From NCBI RefSeq assembly GCF_009192945.1, contig NZ_NSET01000068.1:1-64000 (forward strand): a DNA stretch of 64,000 nucleotides, read 5' to 3'. The DNA is from Xanthomonas maliensis (GTDB lineage: Bacteria; Pseudomonadota; Gammaproteobacteria; Xanthomonadales; Xanthomonadaceae). A program made the position numbers and the translations under genes. The stretch's first letter is position 1; the number at the start of each line of letters is the position of its first letter. The notes beneath the pieces are model-generated. The model was not told the origin of the DNA and made no database searches. It worked only from the letters and a program-made list of their open reading frames with translations. Shown piece by piece: positions 11,553-20,664 of the stretch.

Positions 11553-12758
<1,206 letters not shown>

Positions 12759-12767
12759 GCCATCGCT

Positions 12768-12791
12768 CCCTCTCCCGCCTGCGGGAGAGGG
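12768..12791. repeat. Perfect 11-bp hairpin after sucB
   Basis: CCCTCTCCCGC is followed after 2 nt by its exact reverse complement, starting 10 bp past the sucB stop. There is no T-run, so it looks more like a REP-type or message-stabilising element than an intrinsic terminator. Confidence 0.6.
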
Positions 12792-12931
12792 TTGGGGCGC
12801 CAGGCACCTGTGTCCGGCGCAACAACGAGGAACGAGCCGCCACGAGCCACGAAGGCGAACTGCTGGCTGTTCAAGCCCTCCATTTCGCAGTGGCTCGCTT
12901 GAAATTGGGAATGCCGTAAAAGCGGTCATAG

Positions 12932-12989
12932 CCCTCCCTCATCCGGCGCTTCGCGCCACCTTCTCCCGCTTCTGGGAGGAGGAGAACGC
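12932..12989. repeat. Dispersed-repeat-like element between sucB and lpd
   Basis: The stretch contains CCCTCATCCGGCGCTTCGCG directly followed by CCACCTTCTCCCGC, with two small hairpins (GGCGC-TTC-GCGCC and CTCCC-GCTTCT-GGGAG). Elements of this wording recur between genes in proteobacterial genomes of this type (from memory). It ends about 17 bp before the lpd start. Between it and the hairpin at 12768 I see no gene. Confidence 0.5.
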
Positions 12990-13006
12990 ATCAAGGAATT
13001 GCTGAA

Positions 13007-14443
13007 ATGGCTGAAAACTACGACGTCGTCGTCATCGGTGCCGGCCCGGCCGGTTATCACGCGGCCATCCGTGCCGCGCAGCTGGGCATGAAGGTCGCCT
13101 GCATCGACGCGGCACTGGGCAAGGACGGCAAGCCGGCGTTGGGCGGCACCTGCCTGCGCGTGGGCTGCATTCCGTCCAAGGCGCTGCTGGATTCCTCGCG
13201 CCAGTTCTGGAACATGGGCCACCTATTCGGCGACCACGGCATCAGCTTCAACGACGCCAAGATGGACGTGCCCACGATGATTGGCCGCAAGGACAAGATC
13301 GTGAAGCAGTTCACCGGCGGCATCGCGATGCTGTTCAAGGCCAACAAGATCACCCCGTACTACGGCTTCGGTCAATTGCAGCCGGGCAATATCGTCAAGG
13401 TCACCCAGCATGAGGGCGGCGAGATCGAGCTCAAGGGCACCAACGTGATTCTGGCAGCCGGTTCGGAATCGATCGAACTGCCGTTCGCCAAGTTCGACGG
13501 CGACACCATCGTCGACAACGTCGGCGGACTGGACTTCACCGCCGTGCCCAAGCGTCTGGCCGTCATCGGCGCCGGCGTGATCGGCCTGGAGCTGGGCAGC
13601 GTGTGGAAGCGCCTGGGCGCCGAGGTCACCATCCTTGAAGCGCTGCCCGATTTCCTGGCGCTGGCCGATGCCGAAGTGTCCAAGGCTGCGCTGAAGGAAT
13701 TCAAGAAGCAGGGCCTGGACATCAAGCTGGGCGCCAAGGTCAGCAAGACCGAGATCACCGGCAGCGGCGACGCCAAGCAGGTGGTGCTCAGCTACACCGA
13801 CGCTGCTGGCGAGCAGACCCTGACCGTGGACAAGCTGCTGGTGGCCGTGGGCCGCAAGGCCGCGACCAAGAACCTGCTGGCCGAGGGCACTGGCGTCAAG
13901 GTCACCGACCGTGGCCAGATCGAGGTCGACGGGCATTGCCATACCGGCGTGGATGGCGTGTGGGCGATCGGCGACTGCGTGCGCGGCCCGATGCTGGCGC
14001 ACAAGGGTTTCGAAGAAGGCATTGCGGTGGCTGAGCTGATCGCCGGCCTGCCGGGTCACGTCAACTTCGACACCATTCCATGGGTCATCTACACCGAGCC
14101 GGAGATTGCCTGGGTCGGCAAGACCGAGCAGCAGCTCAAGGCCGAAGGCGTTGCCTACAAGGCCGGCAGCTTCCCGTTCGCAGCGATTGGCCGCGCGGTG
14201 GCGATGGGCGAGCCGGCCGGCTTCGTCAAGGTGATCGCCGATGCCGAAACCGACCGCGTGCTGGGTATGCACCTGGTGGGCGTGGGCGTATCCGAGCTGG
14301 TGCACGAAGGCGTGCTGACGATGGAGTTCAACGGCTCGGCCGACGACCTGGCGCGTATCTGCCACGCTCACCCGACCCTGTCGGAGGCGATCCACGACGC
14401 GGCCATGGCGGTGAGCAAGCGAGCGATCCACAAGGCGAACTGA
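13007..14443 (+). CDS. lpd: Dihydrolipoyl dehydrogenase (E3)
   Basis: A 478-residue FAD disulfide oxidoreductase that re-oxidises lipoamide of 2-oxo-acid dehydrogenase complexes with NAD. FAD-binding VVVIGAGPAGYHAAI is at residues 8-22, the redox disulfide is in GGTCLRVGCIPSK, the NAD-binding motif is VIGAGVIGLELG, the second FAD motif is VWAIGDCVRGPML, and the interface His-Glu pair is in HAHPTLSEAIHDA. It follows sucB after 248 bp of repeat-like sequence, so it may have its own expression level. A strong terminator follows. Confidence 0.96.
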   Translation: MAENYDVVVIGAGPAGYHAAIRAAQLGMKVACIDAALGKDGKPALGGTCLRVGCIPSKALLDSSRQFWNMGHLFGDHGISFNDAKMDVPTMIGRKDKIVKQFTGGIAMLFKANKITPYYGFGQLQPGNIVKVTQHEGGEIELKGTNVILAAGSESIELPFAKFDGDTIVDNVGGLDFTAVPKRLAVIGAGVIGLELGSVWKRLGAEVTILEALPDFLALADAEVSKAALKEFKKQGLDIKLGAKVSKTEITGSGDAKQVVLSYTDAAGEQTLTVDKLLVAVGRKAATKNLLAEGTGVKVTDRGQIEVDGHCHTGVDGVWAIGDCVRGPMLAHKGFEEGIAVAELIAGLPGHVNFDTIPWVIYTEPEIAWVGKTEQQLKAEGVAYKAGSFPFAAIGRAVAMGEPAGFVKVIADAETDRVLGMHLVGVGVSELVHEGVLTMEFNGSADDLARICHAHPTLSEAIHDAAMAVSKRAIHKAN

Positions 14444-14468
14444 GCCACTTCGGTGCTCGATTGCCGCG

Positions 14469-14500
14469 GAAGGCTTCGTCTCACGACGAAGCCTTCTTCG
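14469..14500 (+). terminator. Intrinsic-type terminator after lpd
   Basis: A perfect 12-bp inverted repeat GAAGGCTTCGTC / GACGAAGCCTTC with a 4-nt loop, followed by TTCGTT, starts 26 bp after the lpd stop. It is the clearest hairpin terminator at the end of the suc-lpd cluster, although the T-tract is imperfect. Confidence 0.75.
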
Positions 14501-14521
14501 TTCCCAGTCAAGGAACCCGTT

Positions 14522-14713
14522 GTGGCAGTTCCACCCCGCAGCTCGCTGAGCGGCATCCTGTTCGTCGCCGCTGGCCTGATGTTCTTCGTCGCGGCCGTGA
14601 TCGGCCAGCAACTGGCGTTTGCCGGCTGCGGCCTGATGTTCGTCGCGATCGGCGCATCATGGTTGCTAAGCGCCAAGATCCAAAGAAGAAAAGAACGGAC
14701 ACCAACTGAGTGA
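14522..14713 (+). CDS. Small membrane protein, 63 residues
   Basis: A short gene starting at GTG 14522 with AAGGA 7 nt upstream, just beyond the lpd terminator. The product has two hydrophobic stretches (about residues 10-27 and 30-47, GILFVAAGLMFFVAAVIG and FAGCGLMFVAIGASWLL) and a basic tail rich in Lys/Arg (KIQRRKERTPTE). It is most likely a two-helix inner-membrane protein of unknown role. It ends 34 bp before the LOG gene, so the two may share a transcript. Confidence 0.6.
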   Translation: MAVPPRSSLSGILFVAAGLMFFVAAVIGQQLAFAGCGLMFVAIGASWLLSAKIQRRKERTPTE

Positions 14714-14747
14714 CCGACTTGTCGGTCGTATCGATGGAAAACGTACA

Positions 14748-15347
14748 ATGAAATCACTCTGCGTCTATTGCGGTTCCAACGCCGGTAACAAACCGGTCTA
14801 TGCCGAACGCGCGACTGCCTTGGGCACGCGCATCGCCGAACAAGGCCTGCGACTGGTCTACGGCGGCGGCAACGTCGGCCTGATGGGCACGGTCGCCAAT
14901 GCCGTCCTCGCTGCCGGCGGCCAGGTCACGGGCGTCATCCCCAAGCAACTGGCGGACTGGGAAGTGGCGCACCGCGGCCTGACTGAGCTTGAGATTGTCG
15001 GCTCGATGCATGAGCGCAAGATGCGCATGTTCGAACTGTCCGACGCCTTCGTTGCCCTGCCTGGCGGCTTCGGCACCATGGAAGAGATCTTCGAGATGTT
15101 GACCTGGCGCCAGCTGGGCATCGGCAACAAGCCCTGCGCATTCCTGGATATCGCAGGCTTCTACGCGCCGTTGATCGGCATGATCGATCGCATGGTGGAA
15201 GAGCGCTTCCTGCATCCGGACCAGCGCGCCGACCTGTGGTACGGCGCCGATATCGAACAGATGCTGGGGTGGATGCAGGAGTACACGCCCGCGCGAGCCT
15301 CCAAGTGGATCGACGAGAAACGCGGCGCCGTGCAGGTCGCGCCCTAG
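14748..15347 (+). CDS. LOG-family cytokinin riboside 5'-monophosphate phosphoribohydrolase
   Basis: A 199-residue Rossmann-fold protein of the TIGR00730/LOG family. Diagnostic motifs are YGGGNVGLMG near residue 45 and PGGFGTMEE near residue 103, which bind the ribose-phosphate and carry the catalytic Glu. Characterised members release free cytokinin bases (or act on AMP) by cleaving the N-glycosidic bond. In a plant-associated bacterium this could contribute to cytokinin release, but many bacteria carry it, so housekeeping purine or cofactor clean-up is equally possible. Confidence 0.85.
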   Translation: MKSLCVYCGSNAGNKPVYAERATALGTRIAEQGLRLVYGGGNVGLMGTVANAVLAAGGQVTGVIPKQLADWEVAHRGLTELEIVGSMHERKMRMFELSDAFVALPGGFGTMEEIFEMLTWRQLGIGNKPCAFLDIAGFYAPLIGMIDRMVEERFLHPDQRADLWYGADIEQMLGWMQEYTPARASKWIDEKRGAVQVAP

Positions 15348-15534
15348 CGCTCGTCGCAGGGATCGTCGTCCCGCTGCATGCTGGACGCCGACGCCGCAGC
15401 CACGCCGCTGCGGGCCTACCGCAGCGGTGGCGCCGACGGTTGCGGGCACCGGCGCCAGGGTCCTGGCCCCAATTGGCGTGTGTTCCATACCAGCCAGAAC
15501 AGCGTCCCCGGCAGCCACGCGTACAATGCCGGCG

Positions 15535-16128
15535 ATGCCTGACACCCTCGCCGCTGACGCCCACCACAGCTTGGACATCAAGCACAGCCGCTTTCTTGCC
15601 CATGCCTGCGCGCTGAACCACCCGGCACAGGCCTTGGAGGCGGTGCAGCGGCTGGCCGTCGCCGAGGCTACCCATAACTGTTGGGCCTATCGCTTTGGCC
15701 AGGACTATCGCTCCAGCGACGACGGCGAACCCGCCGGCACCGCGGGTCGCCCGATCCTGGCGGCCATCGACGGCCAGGGCTACGACCGCATCGTGGTGGT
15801 GGTGACGCGCTGGTACGGCGGCGTCAAGCTCGGCGCCGGCGGCTTGGTACGCGCCTATGGCGGTGCGGCGGCGGAGTGCCTGCGGCTGGCCCAGCGGCGA
15901 CCGCTGCTTGCGCTGGCGTCGCTGCAGCTACGCTGTCGCTTCGACGACTTGGGCGCGGTGCATGCTGCCCTGCTAGCCTTCGATGCCGAAAAGCTGCACG
16001 AATCCTTCGATGCCGACGGCGCCAGCCTGCAGCTGCGCCTGCCTGCCGACCGCCTCGATGGCTTGAAAACCCGCCTGTGCGACGCAACTCGCAACCGTAT
16101 CCATCTCTCCCCTGCGGAAGCTGCATGA
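15535..16128 (+). CDS. YigZ/IMPACT family protein
   Basis: A 197-residue member of the UPF0029/Impact family. The N-terminal domain carries the family blocks HNCWAYRFG, SSDDGEPAGTAGRPIL and RWYGGVKLGAGGLVRAY; a smaller C-terminal ferredoxin-like domain (DUF1949 type) covers about 135-195. In E. coli YigZ is a ribosome-associated or peptidase-linked protein of uncertain role. The start at 15535 is preferred because the upstream in-frame sequence (from 15427) is low-complexity. Its stop overlaps the ATG of the next gene by 4 nt, so the two are translationally coupled. Confidence 0.85.
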   Translation: MPDTLAADAHHSLDIKHSRFLAHACALNHPAQALEAVQRLAVAEATHNCWAYRFGQDYRSSDDGEPAGTAGRPILAAIDGQGYDRIVVVVTRWYGGVKLGAGGLVRAYGGAAAECLRLAQRRPLLALASLQLRCRFDDLGAVHAALLAFDAEKLHESFDADGASLQLRLPADRLDGLKTRLCDATRNRIHLSPAEAA

Positions 16129-17891
16129 ACCAGAGCACCAATCGGACCAATCCGTTGCGCAAGCTCGGCCAGTTGCGCACCCTGTGGCCCTTCGTGCAGC
16201 GGCAACGCAATCTGTTCGTGGCCTGGTTGGTCGCGTTGGCGGTGTCGTCGGCCGCCACCTTGAGCATGCCGGCGGCGGTCAAGCAGATGATCGACCACGG
16301 CTTCAGTGGTGGCGCACAGATCAACCAGGCCTTCGTCCTGCTGTTCGCGGTCGCGGTGGTGCTCGCGCTGGCCACCGCCGCGCGGTTCTATTTCGTCGCC
16401 TTGCTGGGCGAAAAAGTCGTGGCCGATCTGCGCGAGCGCCTGTATGCCCATCTGATTAGCCTGGATCCCGGCTTCCACGACCGCAGCCGCAGCGGCGAAC
16501 TGGTCTCGCGGTTGTCGGCCGACAGCGAACTGCTGCGCGGGGTCATCGGCTCGACCATGTCGGTGGCCGTCCGCAGCTCGGTGACCGTGGTCGGCAGCCT
16601 GGTGATGCTGTTCGTCACCAGCCCACGTCTGGCCGGATTCACCCTGATCGGCATTCCGTTGGCGGTGCTGCCGATCGTGCTCGGCGCGCGGCGATTGCAG
16701 AAGATCTCCCGCGCCAGCCAGGACCGCGTCGCCGATGCCAATACGCTGGCGGCCGAAACCCTGGGCGCCGTGCGCACGGTGCAGGCGCATGGACGCGAGG
16801 GCTATGAGAGCGGTCGCTTCGGGCAGGCGCTGGCGGCGGCGGTCAAGACCGCGCGCAGGCGCATCCGCACCCAGGCGGCGGTGACCGCGGTGGCGATCAT
16901 GCTGGTGTTCGGCGCGATCGTGGCGGTGCTGTGGCTGGGCGCGCACGATGTGATCGACGGACGCATGACGCCAGGCACGCTGGGCCAGTTCGTGCTGTAC
17001 GCGTTGATCGGTGGCGGGTCGGTCGGCGCGCTGGCCGAAGTGTGGAACGAGCTGCAACGCGCGGGCGGCGGCATGGGCCGGATCAGCGAGCTGCTGGAGG
17101 AACGCTCGGCCATCGTCGCCCCAGCCCAGCCGCAATCGCTGCCGATCCCCGTGCGTGGCGAGATCCACTTCGACCAGGTCAGCTTCCATTATCCGCAGCG
17201 TCCGGGAACGCCCGCGCTGGATCGCTTCGACCTGCATGTGCAGCCTGGCGAAACCGTGGCGCTGGTCGGCCCGTCGGGAGCCGGCAAGAGCACGGTGCTG
17301 TCGCTGCTGTTGCGCTTTCACGATCCGCAGAGTGGCAGCGTCCGCATCGATGCGGCGGATCTGCGCACGCTCGACCCACCGCAATTGCGTGAGCACATTG
17401 CGCTGGTACCGCAGCAGCCGACCCTGTTCGCCGCCACCGCCGCCGACAACATCCGCTACGGCCGGCTGGATGCAAGCGACGCGCAGGTCGTGGCCGCAGC
17501 CACGGCCGCCGAGGCCGATGGATTCATTCGCGCACTGCCGGAGAGCTATGCCAGCGAACTGGGCGAACGCGGTGCGCGTCTGTCCGGCGGACAGCAGCAA
17601 CGGGTGGCGATCGCCCGCGCCCTGCTCAAGGATGCGCCGATCCTGTTGCTGGACGAGGCCACGAGCGCACTCGATGCACAGAGCGAGCGCGCGGTCCAGC
17701 AGGCGCTGGACCGGCTGGTCCAGGGACGCACCACCTTGGTCATCGCCCATCGCCTGGCCACCGTGCTCAAGGCCGACCGCATCGTGGTGATGGACGCGGG
17801 TCGTATCGTCGCGCAAGGCACGCATGCGCAGTTGCTCGCCGAGGGCGGCCTGTACGCCGAGCTCGCACGCCTGCAGTTCATCGACCAATGA
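16125..17891 (+). CDS. MsbA-like ABC exporter (fused membrane and ATPase domains)
   Basis: A 588-residue ABC half-transporter. Residues 1-320 hold the type-1 exporter membrane domain with six helices; residues 335-588 hold a complete nucleotide-binding domain: Walker A GPSGAGKST, Q-loop VPQQPTL, signature LSGGQQQRVAIARAL, Walker B ILLLDEATSALD and H-loop IAHRLAT. It probably works as a homodimer exporting lipids or hydrophobic compounds. The ATG overlaps the yigZ-like stop (ATGA). A longer in-frame reading back to 15681 overlaps the yigZ-like gene and is a shadow. Its intact ATPase motifs contrast with the exporter gene 1 kb downstream. Confidence 0.9.
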   Translation: MNQSTNRTNPLRKLGQLRTLWPFVQRQRNLFVAWLVALAVSSAATLSMPAAVKQMIDHGFSGGAQINQAFVLLFAVAVVLALATAARFYFVALLGEKVVADLRERLYAHLISLDPGFHDRSRSGELVSRLSADSELLRGVIGSTMSVAVRSSVTVVGSLVMLFVTSPRLAGFTLIGIPLAVLPIVLGARRLQKISRASQDRVADANTLAAETLGAVRTVQAHGREGYESGRFGQALAAAVKTARRRIRTQAAVTAVAIMLVFGAIVAVLWLGAHDVIDGRMTPGTLGQFVLYALIGGGSVGALAEVWNELQRAGGGMGRISELLEERSAIVAPAQPQSLPIPVRGEIHFDQVSFHYPQRPGTPALDRFDLHVQPGETVALVGPSGAGKSTVLSLLLRFHDPQSGSVRIDAADLRTLDPPQLREHIALVPQQPTLFAATAADNIRYGRLDASDAQVVAAATAAEADGFIRALPESYASELGERGARLSGGQQQRVAIARALLKDAPILLLDEATSALDAQSERAVQQALDRLVQGRTTLVIAHRLATVLKADRIVVMDAGRIVAQGTHAQLLAEGGLYAELARLQFIDQ

Positions 17892-17982
17892 ACCGCGACT
17901 GCGCGCTGCGCCAGTGCCCATGCCGGCCTCGCCGTAGGGTGTGCTTCGCGCTGCCCAGACACCACGACGAGCGCTGACCAGC

Positions 17983-18882
17983 ATGGCCCGGCCGCGCACC
18001 ACCCTGCGTCAGCTCAGCTATTTCATCGCCCTGGCCGACAGCGGCAGCTTCACCCGTGCCGCCGAGCAGATGGGCGTGTCGCAACCCTCGCTGTCGCAAC
18101 AGATCCGCGCGCTGGAGGCGATCATCGGCGCCCCATTGCTCGAGCGCGGCGGCCCGGTCGTATTGACGCCGCTGGGGCGCGACCTGCTGGAGCGCGCACG
18201 ACGCATCCTGCTGGAGGTCCGCGACCTCGAAGACCTACGCGCTACTGCCGCCGACACCCTGGTCGGCACGATCCGGCTCGGGGTCTCGCCAACCCTGGGC
18301 GCCTATCTGCTGCCCAGCCTGGTCGCACGCCTGCACCGCGATCACCCGGCACTGCGCGTGCATGTCCGCGAAGGCCTGCCCACCGCACTGAGCGCTGGCC
18401 TGGTCGACGGCGTGCACGATCTGATCCTGGCGCAATTGCCGATCAGCGGGCGCAACCTGCACAGCGAGCGCCTGTTCCGCGAACCGCTGTACGTGACCAT
18501 GGCCAGCGACCACCCCTTGCGCGATAGGACCGTGCTGACGCCGGCCGACCTGCACGGCGCCAACCTGCTGACCCTGATGCCGGAATACCGTCTGGCCGAA
18601 CAGGTCGCGGCAATCTCCGCCGAGGTGGGTGCCAGCGTGCTGCGTGATTACGAAGGCACCAGTCTGGATGCGATCCGGCAGATGGCCGGCATGGGCATGG
18701 GACTGGCGCTGCTGCCGGAGCTTTACGTCCGCCAGGAGATCCGCGCCGGTGACGACGTGGTGGCGCGGCCGGTCCAGGGAGGCCCCTACTATCGCGAGAT
18801 AGGACTGGTCTGGCGGCAGGGCGCCGGCCGCGCTCCCGCCTTCCAGCTAATCGCCGCCTTGCTGCGGGATGCGGCTGCATAG
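17983..18882 (+). CDS. LysR-family transcriptional regulator, OxyR-like subgroup
   Basis: A 299-residue regulator with an N-terminal winged helix-turn-helix (FTRAAEQMGVSQPSLSQQIR, about 22-41) and a C-terminal effector-binding domain (about 90-299). The wording around the helix-turn-helix resembles the OxyR/CynR branch. It has no cysteine at all, so it cannot be a thiol peroxide sensor like OxyR. It lies on the same strand, 90 bp before the exporter operon, with an OxyR-like operator overlapping its stop codon, so that operon is the likely target. Confidence 0.85.
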   Translation: MARPRTTLRQLSYFIALADSGSFTRAAEQMGVSQPSLSQQIRALEAIIGAPLLERGGPVVLTPLGRDLLERARRILLEVRDLEDLRATAADTLVGTIRLGVSPTLGAYLLPSLVARLHRDHPALRVHVREGLPTALSAGLVDGVHDLILAQLPISGRNLHSERLFREPLYVTMASDHPLRDRTVLTPADLHGANLLTLMPEYRLAEQVAAISAEVGASVLRDYEGTSLDAIRQMAGMGMGLALLPELYVRQEIRAGDDVVARPVQGGPYYREIGLVWRQGAGRAPAFQLIAALLRDAAA

Positions 18883-18893
18883 GTAAATCCTAT
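18879..18893 (+). promoter_or_regulatory. Candidate LysR/OxyR-type operator (ATAG-N7-CTAT)
   Basis: The 15-mer ATAGGTAAATCCTAT has the ATAG-N7-CTAT form of OxyR half-sites and includes a T-N11-A LysR box (18880-18892). Seven nt further, in the register expected for a second half-site, is ATAAGCATCGCTCGC, which keeps only the ATA part. It lies between the LysR gene and the exporter operon. Confidence 0.4.
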
Positions 18894-18972
18894 CGGCTGA
18901 ATAAGCATCGCTCGCTTGTTCCTGCTCCATCCGCAGGCACAATGCGCATTCAGGCTCATCGGTGGGAAGGCA

Positions 18973-20664
18973 ATGGCAGGACAGCGAATCGGTTGGCGCG
19001 AGGCCGCGGGATGGTTGGCCGAGATCATCGGCCCGGATATTCCCTATGTGCGGTTAGCCATCGTCTATGGCGTCGCCGTCAGCCTGCTGTCGCTGGCGAC
19101 GCCGATCTCGGTGCAACTGCTGATCAACAGCGTCACCAATACCGCCCTGCCGGCACCGCTGTGGACGCTGTCGGCTCTGCTGCTGGGATTGCTGCTGCTG
19201 GTGGCCGGGCTGAGCGCCATGCGCTTCTGGATGATGGCGTTGTTCGAGCGGCGGCTGTTCGCGCGCGTAGTCGCCGAGATCACCGTGCGCGCCGTGCACG
19301 CGCAGAACCCGTTCTTCGCCGACCATAGCCGCGGCGACCTGTTCAACCGCTACTTCGATGTGGTGGTGGTGCAGAAAGCGGTGCCCAGTCTGAGCATCGG
19401 TGCCTTTACCATCCTGCTGCAGTCGGCTGTCGGCCTGATCGTCACCAGCTTCTATCACCCGTTCTTCCTGGGCTTCAATGCCTTGCTGCTGCTGACCATC
19501 TTCGCGATCTGGATGATCTGGTCGCGTGGATCGATTCGCGCGGCGGTGGGCCTGAGCCAGGCCAAGCACGAGGCGGCGCACTGGCTGGAAAGCGTCGGCG
19601 GCTCGAATGGCTTCTACAAGTCCAGCCGCCATCTCGCGTTCGCCATGCAGCGCTCGGAAGCGGTCACCGCGACTTACGTCGAGCGGCATCGGCGCTATTT
19701 TCGCTACAGCTTCACCCAGACGGTCGCCTTCCTGTTGCTGTACGCCATCGCCAGTGCGGCGCTGCTGGCACTGGGCGGCAATTTGATCCTGCGCGGCGAG
19801 TTGTCGATCGGCCAGCTGGTCGCCGCCGAACTGATCCTCAGCGCGGTGTTCTACGGCATCTCGCAGCTGGGCTGGTATCTGGACACGCTCTACGACCTGA
19901 TCGCCAGTTGCGAGGAGTTGTCCGGCCTGTTCGCGATTCCGCAGGAACGCAGCGTCAACGCGCCCGGCCAGGCGCCACGCTCCAGCGAAGTGCGACTGGA
20001 AGGGGTGGAAATCGAAGGCGCGCGCTTCGACTTCGCCTTGGAGGCCGGCGAGCAGTTGGTCACCCTGGCCGATGGCGGCGCCGAGCGCCTGCTGGCGATG
20101 GTGCTCAAGCGCCACGTCATGCCCGAGCGTGGCCTGGTGATGGTTGGCGGCGCGGACCTGGCCACCTTCGACATGTACCTGCTGCGCTCGGAGGTCATGG
20201 TGCTCGACCGCCCCTCCATCGTGGAGGTGAGCATCCGCCAGTACCTGGCCATGGCCTCCTCGGAGGTGAACTCCGGTGCCATGCTCGGTGCGTTGGAAGC
20301 CGTCGGCCTGCGCGAACGCGTGGCCAGCCTGCCGCAGACGCTGGACACCCGCCTGGCCGCCTCGGGTTATCCGCTCTCGATCGGCGAAGTGATGGCGCTG
20401 AAGCTGGCCAATGCCTTGCTGGTCCGCCCGCGCGTGTTGATGCTTTCGCAGCTCTACGATCTGATCCCGACCGATCGCCTGGTCGCTGTCCTGCAGCGCC
20501 TCAAGCACGCAGGCACCACCACCTTGCTCTGCACCGGCAGACCCGAGGACATCACCCTGGACGGCTGGTTCCGCCTGGCACCGCAGCAACAACAGCGCTT
20601 CGCCTCGCGCGACGCGCTGGTCACCCTCACCCAGCAGGAGGCCGGTCATGCCGCACGCGACTGA
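18973..20664 (+). CDS. ABC-type half-exporter with a catalytically dead nucleotide-binding domain
   Basis: A 563-residue protein with the layout of a type-1 secretion ABC exporter: six predicted membrane helices (about 26-54, 63-90, 138-160, 162-183, 248-272, 280-303) and a C-terminal domain (335-563) that aligns with an ABC ATPase. Every catalytic motif is altered. Walker A is LADGGAERL (365-373) with no Gly-Lys-Ser/Thr, the Q-loop is LDRPS, the signature is LSIGE (469-472 region) instead of LSGGQ, Walker B is RVLMLSQ (D and E lost), and the H-loop His is absent (LLCTGRP). It overlaps the HlyD-type gene by 17 nt. ATG at 18973 follows GGAAGG closely. It should not hydrolyse ATP on its own. 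Confidence 0.85.
   Translation: MAGQRIGWREAAGWLAEIIGPDIPYVRLAIVYGVAVSLLSLATPISVQLLINSVTNTALPAPLWTLSALLLGLLLLVAGLSAMRFWMMALFERRLFARVVAEITVRAVHAQNPFFADHSRGDLFNRYFDVVVVQKAVPSLSIGAFTILLQSAVGLIVTSFYHPFFLGFNALLLLTIFAIWMIWSRGSIRAAVGLSQAKHEAAHWLESVGGSNGFYKSSRHLAFAMQRSEAVTATYVERHRRYFRYSFTQTVAFLLLYAIASAALLALGGNLILRGELSIGQLVAAELILSAVFYGISQLGWYLDTLYDLIASCEELSGLFAIPQERSVNAPGQAPRSSEVRLEGVEIEGARFDFALEAGEQLVTLADGGAERLLAMVLKRHVMPERGLVMVGGADLATFDMYLLRSEVMVLDRPSIVEVSIRQYLAMASSEVNSGAMLGALEAVGLRERVASLPQTLDTRLAASGYPLSIGEVMALKLANALLVRPRVLMLSQLYDLIPTDRLVAVLQRLKHAGTTTLLCTGRPEDITLDGWFRLAPQQQQRFASRDALVTLTQQEAGHAARD

Noticed and set aside
15681-17891. Longer start for the MsbA-like exporter
   Set aside because: The first 148 codons overlap the YigZ-like gene out of frame and read as Arg-rich noise; the ATGA overlap at 16125 is the real start.
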